From the NCBI RefSeq assembly GCF_003663945.1, contig NZ_RCCH01000001.1, forward strand, positions 62,001 through 126,000: a DNA stretch of 64,000 nucleotides. The letters are read 5' to 3'. Both the position numbers and the translations under genes were made by a program. This document shows, piece by piece, positions 52,082 to 60,328 of this stretch (the first letter of the stretch is position 1; each line of letters begins with the position of its first letter). Below the pieces are notes generated by a model. It worked only from the letters and a program-made list of their open reading frames with translations. It made no database searches and was not told the DNA's origin. This stretch comes from Lacinutrix venerupis. GTDB lineage: Bacteria; Bacteroidota; Bacteroidia; Flavobacteriales; Flavobacteriaceae.

Positions 52082-52714
52082 CTAAACCAATCCATTAATA
52101 ATATCAACATTTACAACATGCTTTCCATTAAAAGGAATAATGTTTACATCTTTTCCAAACAACTCATATGCACGACTTGTTTCGTAAGCAATACGTTCTT
52201 CATTTAAATATTCATCTTCAGTACCATAAATTAAAGATACTTTCGCTTTTAAATGTTTAAAATCGTTAGCAACTAACTCCTTTGGTATTCCGCCAGAATG
52301 TAAAACTAATTGCGTACAATGTAATTGTCTGTTTTTTATATAACGAGTTGCTACACTAACACCTTGAGAATAACCTAAAACAATAAGATTTATATGGTTA
52401 GGTATTTTTTCTTCAGCTAAAACAGCATCAAAATAACTCATTATATTTTCTGTTTCAGTTAAAGTATTTTCTTTAGTTAACCAGCTGGCACCAACATGCT
52501 TAAAACCTTTTTGGTAATATAAACTTGGTGCTTGTGGTGCTATTATATAGTTTTCTTCAGTATTTAAATTTTTAAAATATTTAATAAAATATTTACTTAA
52601 ATAGCCCATACCATGGCAAACAAACCAAACGTTTTTAGTTTTTTCTGTAAGTTTATTTAAAGTAGAATAAGGTTTTGTAGTAGTGTAAAATATTTCCTTT
52701 TGGGTAGATTGCAT
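52082..52714 (-). CDS. Alpha/beta-hydrolase (carboxylesterase/phospholipase-like)
   Basis: A 210-residue cytoplasmic hydrolase of the carboxylesterase/phospholipase (Abhydrolase_2-like) group. Motifs: VCHGMGYLS (oxyanion region), the nucleophile elbow VLGYSQGVSVATR, the acid in LIYGTEDEYLNE and a final His in FNGKHVVN. It is divergent from the menaquinone operon, with 48 nt between the start codons, in which the men promoter boxes overlap this gene's start region. MenH (SHCHC synthase) is also an alpha/beta hydrolase and is missing from the cluster; this gene lacks the usual MenH features, so such a role is only a hypothesis. Confidence 0.85.
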   Translation of the reverse strand: MQSTQKEIFYTTTKPYSTLNKLTEKTKNVWFVCHGMGYLSKYFIKYFKNLNTEENYIIAPQAPSLYYQKGFKHVGASWLTKENTLTETENIMSYFDAVLAEEKIPNHINLIVLGYSQGVSVATRYIKNRQLHCTQLVLHSGGIPKELVANDFKHLKAKVSLIYGTEDEYLNEERIAYETSRAYELFGKDVNIIPFNGKHVVNVDIINGLV

Positions 52715-52738
52715 TGCGTGTTTTGTTTCGTATTTTTG
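52709..52738 (+). promoter_or_regulatory. Bacteroidota-type promoter of the menaquinone operon
   Basis: TTG (52709-52711), 19-nt spacer, TATTTTTG (52731-52738): both boxes fit the Bacteroidota consensus. The start of transcription is predicted about 18 nt before the menI-like ATG. The -33 box overlaps the beginning of the divergent esterase gene. Confidence 0.55.
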
Positions 52739-52762
52739 AAGCTATAAAAATACAGTAAATAG

Positions 52763-53188
52763 ATGACTCTTACTAAAACCGAAATGCTAGCTCAAGCAAA
52801 TAGTGCAAGTAAAAATACCTTGATGGAAACATTAGATATAGAAATGATAGATTTTGGTGAAGATTTTCTTGTTGCAAGAATGCCTGTAACACCTAAGGTG
52901 CATCAGCCAGACGGTGTTTTACATGGCGGAGCAACCGCAGCATTGGCAGAAAGTGTAGGTAGTTTTGCATCTCATATTTTTACAGATACAGAAAATATGT
53001 TTGTGCGTGGTTTAGAAATTACGGCAAACCATTTAAAAAGTATAAAAGAAGGATTTGTTTACGCAAAAGCCACCTTTTTACATAAAGGCAGAACCACACA
53101 ATTATTAGATATTAGGGTAACAGATGAGGCCGATAATTTAATTTCTATTTGTAGACTTTCTACAATTTCATTACCCAAAAAAAAGTAG
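52763..53188 (+). CDS. menI: Hotdog-fold thioesterase, probable DHNA-CoA hydrolase (MenI/YdiI-like)
   Basis: A 141-residue hotdog thioesterase. The segment ARMPVTPKVHQPDGVLHGG and following ALAESVGS closely match E. coli YdiI/MenI, whose catalytic Glu lies in LAESIGS. MenI hydrolyses 1,4-dihydroxy-2-naphthoyl-CoA to DHNA, the step between MenB and MenA. Its place as first gene of the menF-menD operon, with 3 nt to menF, supports this. The wider PaaI/EntH family includes other thioesterases, so substrate is inferred from context. Cytoplasmic. Confidence 0.85.
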   Translation: MTLTKTEMLAQANSASKNTLMETLDIEMIDFGEDFLVARMPVTPKVHQPDGVLHGGATAALAESVGSFASHIFTDTENMFVRGLEITANHLKSIKEGFVYAKATFLHKGRTTQLLDIRVTDEADNLISICRLSTISLPKKK

Positions 53189-53191
53189 TAA

Positions 53192-54307
53192 ATGTCTCAA
53201 GAAGAGTTTTTAAAATCTGCTCAAAATCAATTTGACGATGCTTTACCATTTGTAATATATCGAAAACCAAATACTTTGGTTGTAAAAGGTTTGTTTCAAA
53301 ATAACGATACAGTTTACACTTCAGAAAATTTAACAGAAAATGGTTTCGTGTTTTCGCCTTTTAATTCAGAGAAAAAAACAGTTTTAATTCCTTTTTTAGA
53401 GTCTGTAGCACTTCAATCTAATTTTATAGATCTTAAACCTGAAGAATATTCTAATAAAATAGAATTAGAAACTTTACCTCAAACAAAAAGTTTTCATATT
53501 AATCTTGTTGAAAAAGCAATACAAGCTATAAAAAGCAACCACTTAACAAAGGTTGTAATTTCTAGAGAAGAAGAATTTTTACTTAAAGAAAGTAATCCTA
53601 TACAATTATTTAAAAGACTATTATCACATTATAAATCTGCATTTGTATATTGTTGGTATCACCCAAAAATAGGCTTATGGTTAGGCGCTACTCCAGAAAC
53701 TCTACTAACAGTAACAGGTAATAGATTTACCACAATGGCATTAGCAGGAACACAAAAGTATGCAGATAATTTAAAACCTGTTTGGCAGCCAAAAGAAAAG
53801 GAAGAACAACAATTAGTAACTAATTTTATAGTAGATAATTTAAATAAGTTAGTTAGTAGCTTAAAAGTATTAGATGTAGAGACTGTAAAGGCAGGAAAAT
53901 TATTGCATTTACAAACTAAAATATCTGGAACTTTAAATTCTAATTTAAAATTGGTAGTTAATGCTTTACATCCTACACCAGCCGTTTGTGGTCTGCCTAA
54001 AGAAAAGTCCAAAAAGTTTATTTTGGAAAACGAAAATTATAATCGTGAGTTTTACACCGGTTTTTTAGGAGAAATAAATAATAAAGAAAAAACATCAAGA
54101 AATACTAACCGTAGAAATGTTGAAAATAACGTTTATACATCTATAAAAACAGTAACAAATTTATATGTAAATTTACGTTGTATGCAATTAACAGATGTTA
54201 AAGCAAAACTTTATGTTGGAGGCGGAATAACAAAAGATTCTGTTCCAGTAGATGAGTGGGAAGAAACTGTAAATAAAGCTCAAACAATGAAAAAGGTCTT
54301 ATTTTAA
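53192..54307 (+). CDS. menF: Isochorismate synthase (MenF)
   Basis: A 371-residue chorismate-utilising enzyme that isomerises chorismate to isochorismate, first step of menaquinone synthesis. Family motifs: KVVISREEEFLL, GLWLGATPETLL, TMALAGTQ, the PTPAVCGLPKEKS loop, NREFYTGFLGE and NLRCMQL. These separate it from pabB at 36203 (which has PIKGT). It lacks the long N-terminal region of TrpE. It starts 3 nt after menI and is followed 39 nt later by menD. Confidence 0.93.
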   Translation: MSQEEFLKSAQNQFDDALPFVIYRKPNTLVVKGLFQNNDTVYTSENLTENGFVFSPFNSEKKTVLIPFLESVALQSNFIDLKPEEYSNKIELETLPQTKSFHINLVEKAIQAIKSNHLTKVVISREEEFLLKESNPIQLFKRLLSHYKSAFVYCWYHPKIGLWLGATPETLLTVTGNRFTTMALAGTQKYADNLKPVWQPKEKEEQQLVTNFIVDNLNKLVSSLKVLDVETVKAGKLLHLQTKISGTLNSNLKLVVNALHPTPAVCGLPKEKSKKFILENENYNREFYTGFLGEINNKEKTSRNTNRRNVENNVYTSIKTVTNLYVNLRCMQLTDVKAKLYVGGGITKDSVPVDEWEETVNKAQTMKKVLF

Positions 54308-54330
54308 TTCTATTTAAAAAGCCTATTTTG

Positions 54331-54338
54331 TATTTTTG
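54331..54338 (+). promoter_or_regulatory. Candidate internal -7 box before menD
   Basis: TATTTTTG matches TAnnTTTG 8 nt before the menD ATG; no -33 TTG at 19 nt. It could give a nearly leaderless menD transcript. Confidence 0.3.
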
Positions 54339-54346
54339 TACCTTAG

Positions 54347-56095
54347 ATGAAACATCCAAAAATTCCACTCGCTCAAACCGTTGTTCAGCTTTGTAAAGCT
54401 AAAAATATACAACATATTGTATTATCTCCTGGTAGCCGAAATGCACCATTAACTATAGGTTTTACACACGATCCTTTTTTTAAATGTTATAGTATTGTAG
54501 ACGAGAGGTGTGCTGCTTTTTTTGCATTAGGTATTGCTCAGCAAATACAAAAACCAGTTGCTGTTGTTTGTACTTCGGGAAGTGCTTTGTTAAATTATTA
54601 TCCTGCTATTGCAGAGGCGTTTTATAGTAATATTCCTGTAGTTGTTTTAAGTGCAGACCGACCAAAGTATTTAATAGGAATAGGTGATGGGCAAACAATA
54701 AATCAAGAGAATATTTATAAAAATCATATTTTATATTCTGCAAATTTAAAAGAAGATTTAGCTGAAGATAATGCACTGCAAAAAGAGAAGTTACCAATAT
54801 TAAAAAATACTGATAAAAAATCTCTAAACTATACAGTTTTACAGGAAAAAATACAGGAATATAATGAAGAAGAGATAAATAAGGCTATAAATATTTCTGT
54901 TTCACAAAAAGGACCAGTACATATAAATATTCCGTTTAATGAGCCTTTATACGATATAGTAGATGAACCATCGGTAAACCCAAAAGCGTTTTCTTTAGAG
55001 AAAAAGGAAAATATAATAGAAGATTTAAGTAGTTATATTTCGCTCTGGAATTCTTCAAAACGTAAGTTAGTTTTAGTAGGTGTAAACCAGCCCAATACAG
55101 TAGAACAAAAATATTTAGACATTTTAGCGCAAGATGATAGCGTTTTAGTACTTACCGAAACAACTTCAAATATTCATCACGAACGTTTTATTCCAGGAAT
55201 AGATAAATTAATAGCAGCTTTAAATACTCAAGAACTTAATCAATTAAAACCAGATATACTATTAACTTTTGGAGGATTGGTAGTATCTAAAAAAATTAAA
55301 AAATTCTTACGCGATTGTAATTTAAAAGCACATTGGCATATTGGAGAGCATAATGCAAACGATACTTTTTTTGCATTGCAAAAAGTGTTTTCTGCACCTA
55401 TAAATACATTTTTTAAAACGTTTTTACCCTTAACAAATAAAGTAGAAGGTAATTACAATGCTTTATGGTTAGAAGCCTTTAATAGTAGAAGAGAAAATCA
55501 TGAAAAATATATAAAAAATATACCTTTTAGTGATTTTAAAGCTTTCGACATAATATTAAAAGCCGTCCCAAATCATTCTCAATTACAAGTAGGAAATAGT
55601 TCTGCTATTAGATACATGCAACTTTTCGATTTAAAAAATGATATAAATGTTTTTTGTAACAGAGGAACAAGTGGTATAGATGGTAGTACAAGTACAGCAA
55701 TAGGTGCAGCTTTAGCATCTAAGCAGCAAACTACTTTTATAACAGGCGACTTAAGTTTCTTTTACGATAGTAATGCCTTATGGAATAATTATATTCCAAA
55801 TAATTTTAGAATTATAGTTGTTAATAATGGAGGAGGAGGTATTTTTAGAATTCTTCCAGGCCATAAAAACACTACTAATTTTGATACTTTTTTCGAAACA
55901 AAACACAAGCTCACATCAAAGCAATTATGCAATATGTATGGTATAAATTATGCCAAAGCAACAAACGAAAGAGAGCTGTCTATAGCGTTAGATAATTTTT
56001 ATAGCGAAACAAGACAACCAAAATTGTTAGAAGTATTTACACCTAGTACAAAAAACGATGATATCCTTCTTAATTATTTTAAAGCAATAAAGTAA
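54347..56095 (+). CDS. menD: 2-Succinyl-5-enolpyruvyl-6-hydroxy-3-cyclohexene-1-carboxylate synthase (MenD)
   Basis: A 582-residue ThDP-dependent enzyme that adds 2-oxoglutarate-derived succinic semialdehyde to isochorismate. Motifs: LSPGSRNAPLT and DERCAAFFALGIAQ at the N-terminus (Glu of the ThDP site), CTSGSALLNYYPA, then GTSGIDGS and GDLSFFYDSNALWN in the C-terminal ThDP domain with the GD..N metal-binding pattern. Full length. Cytoplasmic. Third gene of the menI-menF-menD operon. Confidence 0.97.
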   Translation: MKHPKIPLAQTVVQLCKAKNIQHIVLSPGSRNAPLTIGFTHDPFFKCYSIVDERCAAFFALGIAQQIQKPVAVVCTSGSALLNYYPAIAEAFYSNIPVVVLSADRPKYLIGIGDGQTINQENIYKNHILYSANLKEDLAEDNALQKEKLPILKNTDKKSLNYTVLQEKIQEYNEEEINKAINISVSQKGPVHINIPFNEPLYDIVDEPSVNPKAFSLEKKENIIEDLSSYISLWNSSKRKLVLVGVNQPNTVEQKYLDILAQDDSVLVLTETTSNIHHERFIPGIDKLIAALNTQELNQLKPDILLTFGGLVVSKKIKKFLRDCNLKAHWHIGEHNANDTFFALQKVFSAPINTFFKTFLPLTNKVEGNYNALWLEAFNSRRENHEKYIKNIPFSDFKAFDIILKAVPNHSQLQVGNSSAIRYMQLFDLKNDINVFCNRGTSGIDGSTSTAIGAALASKQQTTFITGDLSFFYDSNALWNNYIPNNFRIIVVNNGGGGIFRILPGHKNTTNFDTFFETKHKLTSKQLCNMYGINYAKATNERELSIALDNFYSETRQPKLLEVFTPSTKNDDILLNYFKAIK

Positions 56096-56215
56096 TTAAC
56101 CGATAGTTTTTTCCGTTTATCGATAGTTTAATAATTTTTTGTTTAGCCATTAATTTTATTGGTTTAAAAAAAACGTATATTTAAAAAGAAATTAATACAA
56201 CTTAAAACTAAAATT

Positions 56216-56557
56216 ATGAGCAAAAGAGACGATTTGATAGCTAAGTATGCTGCAGATTTAAAAGACAAATGTGGTACAACTCCAGATATGGATTTTTTAA
56301 CAAAAGTTACAATTGGTTGTGGACCTTCTATTTACAATAAAGACGCGGCAACAGTATCTGGTTCGGATCAAAGCGAGTTAGATACAGTAAAAAACAATTT
56401 TTTAATCAAAAAATTAGGTTTAAGCGATTCTGCAGATTTAGATAAAGCTATAGATTCTGTAATGGAAACTTATGGGCGTTCTAATAAAAATAAATATAGA
56501 GCAGTTGTTTACTATTTACTAGCTAAACATTTTAAAAAAGAATCTGTTTACAAATAG
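56216..56557 (+). CDS. DUF2853-family protein
   Basis: A soluble 113-residue helical protein (SKRDDLIAKYAADLKDKCG, then SDQSELDTVKNNFLIKKLGL and KYRAVVYYLLAKHF). It matches the DUF2853 family known in Bacteroidota and Proteobacteria, whose function is unknown. It lies 120 nt after menD and has its own terminator at 56579. No link to quinone synthesis other than position. Cytoplasmic. Confidence 0.88.
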   Translation: MSKRDDLIAKYAADLKDKCGTTPDMDFLTKVTIGCGPSIYNKDAATVSGSDQSELDTVKNNFLIKKLGLSDSADLDKAIDSVMETYGRSNKNKYRAVVYYLLAKHFKKESVYK

Positions 56558-56578
56558 ATTTTTTTTCAATAAAATTCT

Positions 56579-56614
56579 AAAAGCACTATAATATATTTGT
56601 AGTGCTTTTTTTTG
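56579..56614 (+). terminator. Terminator after the DUF2853 gene
   Basis: AAAAGCACTA / TAGTGCTTTT stem with an 11-nt loop and a following T run, about 20 nt past the stop. Confidence 0.88.
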
Positions 56615-56688
56615 TAAATTATTTTAGAATTTTAATAATATAAATTCACTTTATTAAATAAAAGAAAATATATAACTATTAATATTAG

Positions 56689-56696
56689 TACTTTTG
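56689..56696 (+). promoter_or_regulatory. -7 box directly before the S1-domain gene (leaderless start)
   Basis: TACTTTTG fits TAnnTTTG and ends 4 nt before the ATG at 56701, so the transcript would begin at or next to the start codon. Confidence 0.45.
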
Positions 56697-56700
56697 CAAT

Positions 56701-57531
56701 ATGATAAATATAGGAGAATTTAATACGTTAGAAATACTTAGAGATACCGAGCCAGGTATGTTTTTGGGAGATGAAGAAGGTAATGAAGTTTTATTACCTA
56801 ATCGTTATGTTGAAGACGTTTTTAAAGTTGGTGATGACGTAGAAGTGTTTATTTATTTAGACAATAACGAACGTATGGTTGCAGTAACAGACGAACCATA
56901 TATTACTAAAGGAGAATTTGCTGTTTTAAGATGTAATGCAGTAAACGATTTTGGCGCTTTTCTTGATTGGGGAATGGTAAAAGAATTATTTTGCCCATTT
57001 AAAGAACAAGCTTTTCCTATGAAAAAAGGAGGTTGGTATTTAGTGCATTGCTATTTAGATGAAAAAAGCGAAAGATTAGTTGCCACAAGTAAAACTAATA
57101 GGTTTTTAAGTAACGAGCAACTAACCGTTAGTGAGTTTGAAGAGGTAGATTTAATAGTGTCGCATCCTAGTGATTTTGGTATGAATGTAATTGTAAATAA
57201 TAAACATACTGGCTTAATTTTTAAAGATAATATCTTTCAAGAATTAAGTATTGGTGACCATATTAAAGGTATTGTTAAAAAAATACGTCCTGGTAATAAA
57301 TTAGATATTACTTTAGGCCAAATAGGATATAGAAATATAGAGCCTAATGCAAAAAAAATCTTAGAAGTATTAGAAGATAATTCGGGATTCTTACCATTGC
57401 ACGATAAATCTTCACCAGAAGCAATTAGAGAAACTTTAGAAATGAGCAAAAAAAACTTTAAAAAAGCTATTGGTACACTTTATAAGCAAAAGCAAATTAC
57501 TATAGAAAATGAAGGTATTCGTTTAGTTTAA
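56701..57531 (+). CDS. CvfB-like protein with S1-type RNA-binding domains
   Basis: A 276-residue protein of the CvfB/YitL family. It consists of three S1-like OB domains (about 1-65, 70-140 and 145-215: GEFAVLRCNAVNDFGAFLDWG, GDHIKGIVKKIRPGNKLDITLG) and a C-terminal winged helix (about 220-276: SSPEAIRETLEMSKKNFKKAIGTLYKQ). CvfB in Staphylococcus is an RNA-binding virulence regulator; in Bacteroidota its role is unknown. Cytoplasmic. A -7 box sits 4 nt before the ATG, so it may be translated from a leaderless mRNA. Confidence 0.9.
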   Translation: MINIGEFNTLEILRDTEPGMFLGDEEGNEVLLPNRYVEDVFKVGDDVEVFIYLDNNERMVAVTDEPYITKGEFAVLRCNAVNDFGAFLDWGMVKELFCPFKEQAFPMKKGGWYLVHCYLDEKSERLVATSKTNRFLSNEQLTVSEFEEVDLIVSHPSDFGMNVIVNNKHTGLIFKDNIFQELSIGDHIKGIVKKIRPGNKLDITLGQIGYRNIEPNAKKILEVLEDNSGFLPLHDKSSPEAIRETLEMSKKNFKKAIGTLYKQKQITIENEGIRLV

Positions 57532-57544
57532 ATTTTCTCTTAAA

Positions 57545-57586
57545 CTAAAAAAAGCTGTTTTGTTAGTTAAAACAAAAACAGCTTTC
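57545..57586 (-). terminator. Hairpin between CvfB-like gene and convergent STAS-like gene
   Basis: AAAGCTGTTTTGTT pairs with AACAAAAACAGCTTT; on the minus strand it is followed by seven Ts. It ends transcripts of the minus gene at 57779, 190 nt past that stop; the intervening 57590-57778 holds nothing else seen. Confidence 0.65.
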
Positions 57587-57778
57587 TACTAAAATAGATT
57601 TAAGGGTTATATATAGTAGTTATTATACAATTATTATAAATGTGTTGTCTTTTATAGTTTTTAATTAATACTTAATCTAAAAACAATTAGTTTCTTGATT
57701 TTTAGTTGGTTATATTTTTTAACTGCTAACCATTTTTTTAATAGAATAACAGTTTTTGCTAGTTTAGTTTAGGAAACT

Positions 57779-58195
57779 TTATGCGCTTAAATTTTTTAAA
57801 TTCTTTGATTTCCATAAAAAAACATCATTTAAATTATCTGTAACGTAATATGGTTTTTTAATAAAATGTTTTTCTATTTGGGCATTCATTTCATCAAAAT
57901 AATTATTATAAATAATAGCAACAAAAGATTCGACATTTTCTAAAGATTTGCAGTAGTTAGCAAAATCTATTGGGGATACCGAGTATTTATTAATTCTATT
58001 AGAAACGTGACTAAAAGGTTTCCCTTTATAAAAAGAATTAGTAATTTTTAGTAACTTTTGAGTATTAGATAAATCTAAATGAGCACCTTCATTAACTTCT
58101 GAGACTGCCATATTTTCAAAAAAATAAAAATTGCCAATGTCAAGATGATGGGTTTCAACCACTTTTTTATAATAAGGAGAGTCGGTTATTTTCAT
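57779..58195 (-). CDS. STAS/SpoIIAA-like protein, unknown function
   Basis: A soluble 138-residue protein (GNFYFFENMAVSEVNEGAHLDL, HVSNRINKYSVSPIDFANYCK, VAIIYNNYFDEMNAQIEKHF). The strand-helix pattern resembles flavobacterial SpoIIAA/STAS-like proteins with the ISNRIN.YS motif; no phosphorylatable serine can be pointed to. It is inserted on the minus strand inside the menaquinone cluster, between the CvfB-like gene and menB. Function unknown. Confidence 0.7.
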   Translation of the reverse strand: MKITDSPYYKKVVETHHLDIGNFYFFENMAVSEVNEGAHLDLSNTQKLLKITNSFYKGKPFSHVSNRINKYSVSPIDFANYCKSLENVESFVAIIYNNYFDEMNAQIEKHFIKKPYYVTDNLNDVFLWKSKNLKNLSA

Positions 58196-58393
58196 TTTAA
58201 AGAAATTTATAGATTAATAACAATACAAATGTATTTTTAAGCTTTAAAATTCTACTTTTTTAATAATTATTAATCACCATTAAGGTTTAAGTGTAATTTT
58301 ATAATGTTTAAAAACAATAAAAGAAAGTTTTTTCTTACGTAAATTTCAATTTATTTATAAGATTTTAAATTATAGTATTGATATTCAAAAAGT

Positions 58394-58401
58394 TATATTT
58401 G
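58394..58401 (+). promoter_or_regulatory. Candidate -7 box upstream of menB
   Basis: TATATTTG, a full TAnnTTTG match, about 80 nt before the menB ATG; the nearest TTG is only 13 nt upstream, too close for the usual -33. The 285-nt gap 58196-58480 holds no gene. Confidence 0.35.
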
Positions 58402-58480
58402 TTAATTAATTATGTAATTAAACGAGTGCTTAGACTACGTAAAATTATGTATTTTTAAAAAATTTTGAATAATACATATT

Positions 58481-59320
58481 ATGAGTGAAATAAAATGGGT
58501 TAAAGCCAAAGACTACGAAGATATAACATACAATAAAAGTAATGGTGTTGCTAGAATTGCCTTTAATAGACCAAATGTAAGAAACGCATTTAGACCAAAA
58601 ACAACAAAAGAATTGTATGATGCATTTTACGATGCTCAAGAAGATACAAATATTGGTGTTGTTTTATTATCTGCAGAAGGTCCATCTACTAAAGATGGAA
58701 TTTACTCTTTTTGTTCTGGAGGAGACCAAAAAGCTCGTGGACATCAAGGTTATGTAGGAGAAGATGGTTACCATAGATTAAATATTTTAGAAGTACAGCG
58801 TCTTATTCGCTTTATGCCTAAAGCAGTAATTGCTGTTGTACCAGGTTGGGCAGTTGGTGGCGGACATAGTTTACATGTGGTTTGCGATTTAACTTTAGCG
58901 AGTAAAGAGCATGCTATATTTAAACAAACAGATGCAGATGTAACAAGTTTTGATGGAGGTTATGGGTCTGCATATTTAGCTAAAATGGTAGGTCAAAAAA
59001 AGGCTAGAGAAATTTTCTTTTTAGGCCGAAATTATTCTGCACAAGAAGCATACGAAATGGGTATGGTTAATGCTGTTATTCCTCACGAAGAATTAGAAAC
59101 TACAGCCTACCAATGGGCTCAAGAAATTTTAGCAAAATCTCCAACATCTATAAAAATGCTTAAATTCGCAATGAATTTAACAGATGATGGAATGGTTGGA
59201 CAACAAGTATTTGCTGGAGAAGCAACACGTTTAGCATACATGACAGATGAGGCTAAAGAAGGTAGAGATGCTTTTCTAGAAAAAAGAAAGCCTAATTTCC
59301 CAAAACAGTGGATTCCATAA
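58481..59320 (+). CDS. menB: 1,4-Dihydroxy-2-naphthoyl-CoA synthase (MenB)
   Basis: A 279-residue crotonase-fold enzyme that cyclises o-succinylbenzoyl-CoA to DHNA-CoA. Motifs: ARIAFNRPNVRNAFRP, FCSGGDQKARGHQGYVG (MenB-specific), GWAVGGGHSLHVVCDLT (oxyanion hole), then TDADVTSFDGGYGSAYLAKMVGQKKA. Full length. First of the menB-menA-menC-CPBP-menE series. menA begins 9 nt later. Confidence 0.97.
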   Translation: MSEIKWVKAKDYEDITYNKSNGVARIAFNRPNVRNAFRPKTTKELYDAFYDAQEDTNIGVVLLSAEGPSTKDGIYSFCSGGDQKARGHQGYVGEDGYHRLNILEVQRLIRFMPKAVIAVVPGWAVGGGHSLHVVCDLTLASKEHAIFKQTDADVTSFDGGYGSAYLAKMVGQKKAREIFFLGRNYSAQEAYEMGMVNAVIPHEELETTAYQWAQEILAKSPTSIKMLKFAMNLTDDGMVGQQVFAGEATRLAYMTDEAKEGRDAFLEKRKPNFPKQWIP

Positions 59321-59329
59321 AATATATTA

Positions 59330-60232
59330 ATGAAGAATATTACAAATTGGTTATCTGCAATTAGGTTAAGAACATTGCCACTTTCTCTTGCAGGTATCAT
59401 TGTTGCAGGATGTCTAGCAGAATATAATGGTTTTTTTAGTTGGCAAATATTTTTATTAGCAATTGCTACAACTATTAGTTTTCAAATATTATCCAATCTA
59501 GCAAACGATTATGGTGATGCAGAAAAAGGAACAGATAATGAAGATAGAATAGGACCAGAACGTGCAATACAAAGTGGAAATATTTCTCCTAAAAAAATGC
59601 TTCATGCTATACAAATAAACATCTTAATTAGTATAGGTCTTACAGTGGGACTAATAATCTCTGCTTTTGGCTCAAAACACTTATTGCTAGCAATATTGTT
59701 TCTTGGTATAGCTGTATTTGCTTTAAGATCTGCAATTAAATATACAATGGGTAGTAAAGCTTATGGTTATAGAGGATTAGGAGATGTTTATGTGTTTTTA
59801 TTTTTTGGAATTGTTAGTGTATTAGGATGTTATATATTATTTGCAAAACAAATAGATCATGTTACATTTTTACCAGCAATTTCTATAGGTTTATTTAGTG
59901 CAGGTGTTTTAAATTTAAACAATATGAGGGATATTGAAAGCGATTTAAAAAGTAATAAAATAACTACAGCTGTTAAATTAGGAAAAATTAAAGCTAAAAA
60001 ATATCATAATTTTTTAATAATTACAGCTATTATCACTTCATTTATATTTGGAATATTATATTATGTTTCAGTATTTAACTTAATCTTTTTTGTAGCATAT
60101 ATTCCATTAATACTACATTTAAAAAGAGTTAATAATATTACTAATTTAAAAGATTTTGATCCTGAATTAAAAAAATTGGCATTATCAACAGTGCTTTTTG
60201 CTTTATTATTAGGTATCGGACATTTATTGTAA
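59330..60232 (+). CDS. menA: 1,4-Dihydroxy-2-naphthoate polyprenyltransferase (MenA)
   Basis: A 300-residue UbiA-fold membrane enzyme with about eight or nine TMs that attaches a polyprenyl chain to DHNA, giving demethylmenaquinone. The first Asp-rich motif NDYGDAEKGTDNEDRIGPERAI and the second, NNMRDIESD, bind the Mg-diphosphate. Located in the inner membrane. It begins 9 nt after menB; menC follows 96 nt later. The methyltransferase MenG/UbiE is not in the window. Confidence 0.96.
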   Translation: MKNITNWLSAIRLRTLPLSLAGIIVAGCLAEYNGFFSWQIFLLAIATTISFQILSNLANDYGDAEKGTDNEDRIGPERAIQSGNISPKKMLHAIQINILISIGLTVGLIISAFGSKHLLLAILFLGIAVFALRSAIKYTMGSKAYGYRGLGDVYVFLFFGIVSVLGCYILFAKQIDHVTFLPAISIGLFSAGVLNLNNMRDIESDLKSNKITTAVKLGKIKAKKYHNFLIITAIITSFIFGILYYVSVFNLIFFVAYIPLILHLKRVNNITNLKDFDPELKKLALSTVLFALLLGIGHLL

Positions 60233-60328
60233 AACATTTACTTTATATATTAAATACCATTAGTTATAATGGTGTATATTAATGTATAAATTAAATAATA
60301 GCTTTATTTTTCTAATTATTAAAAGTAA

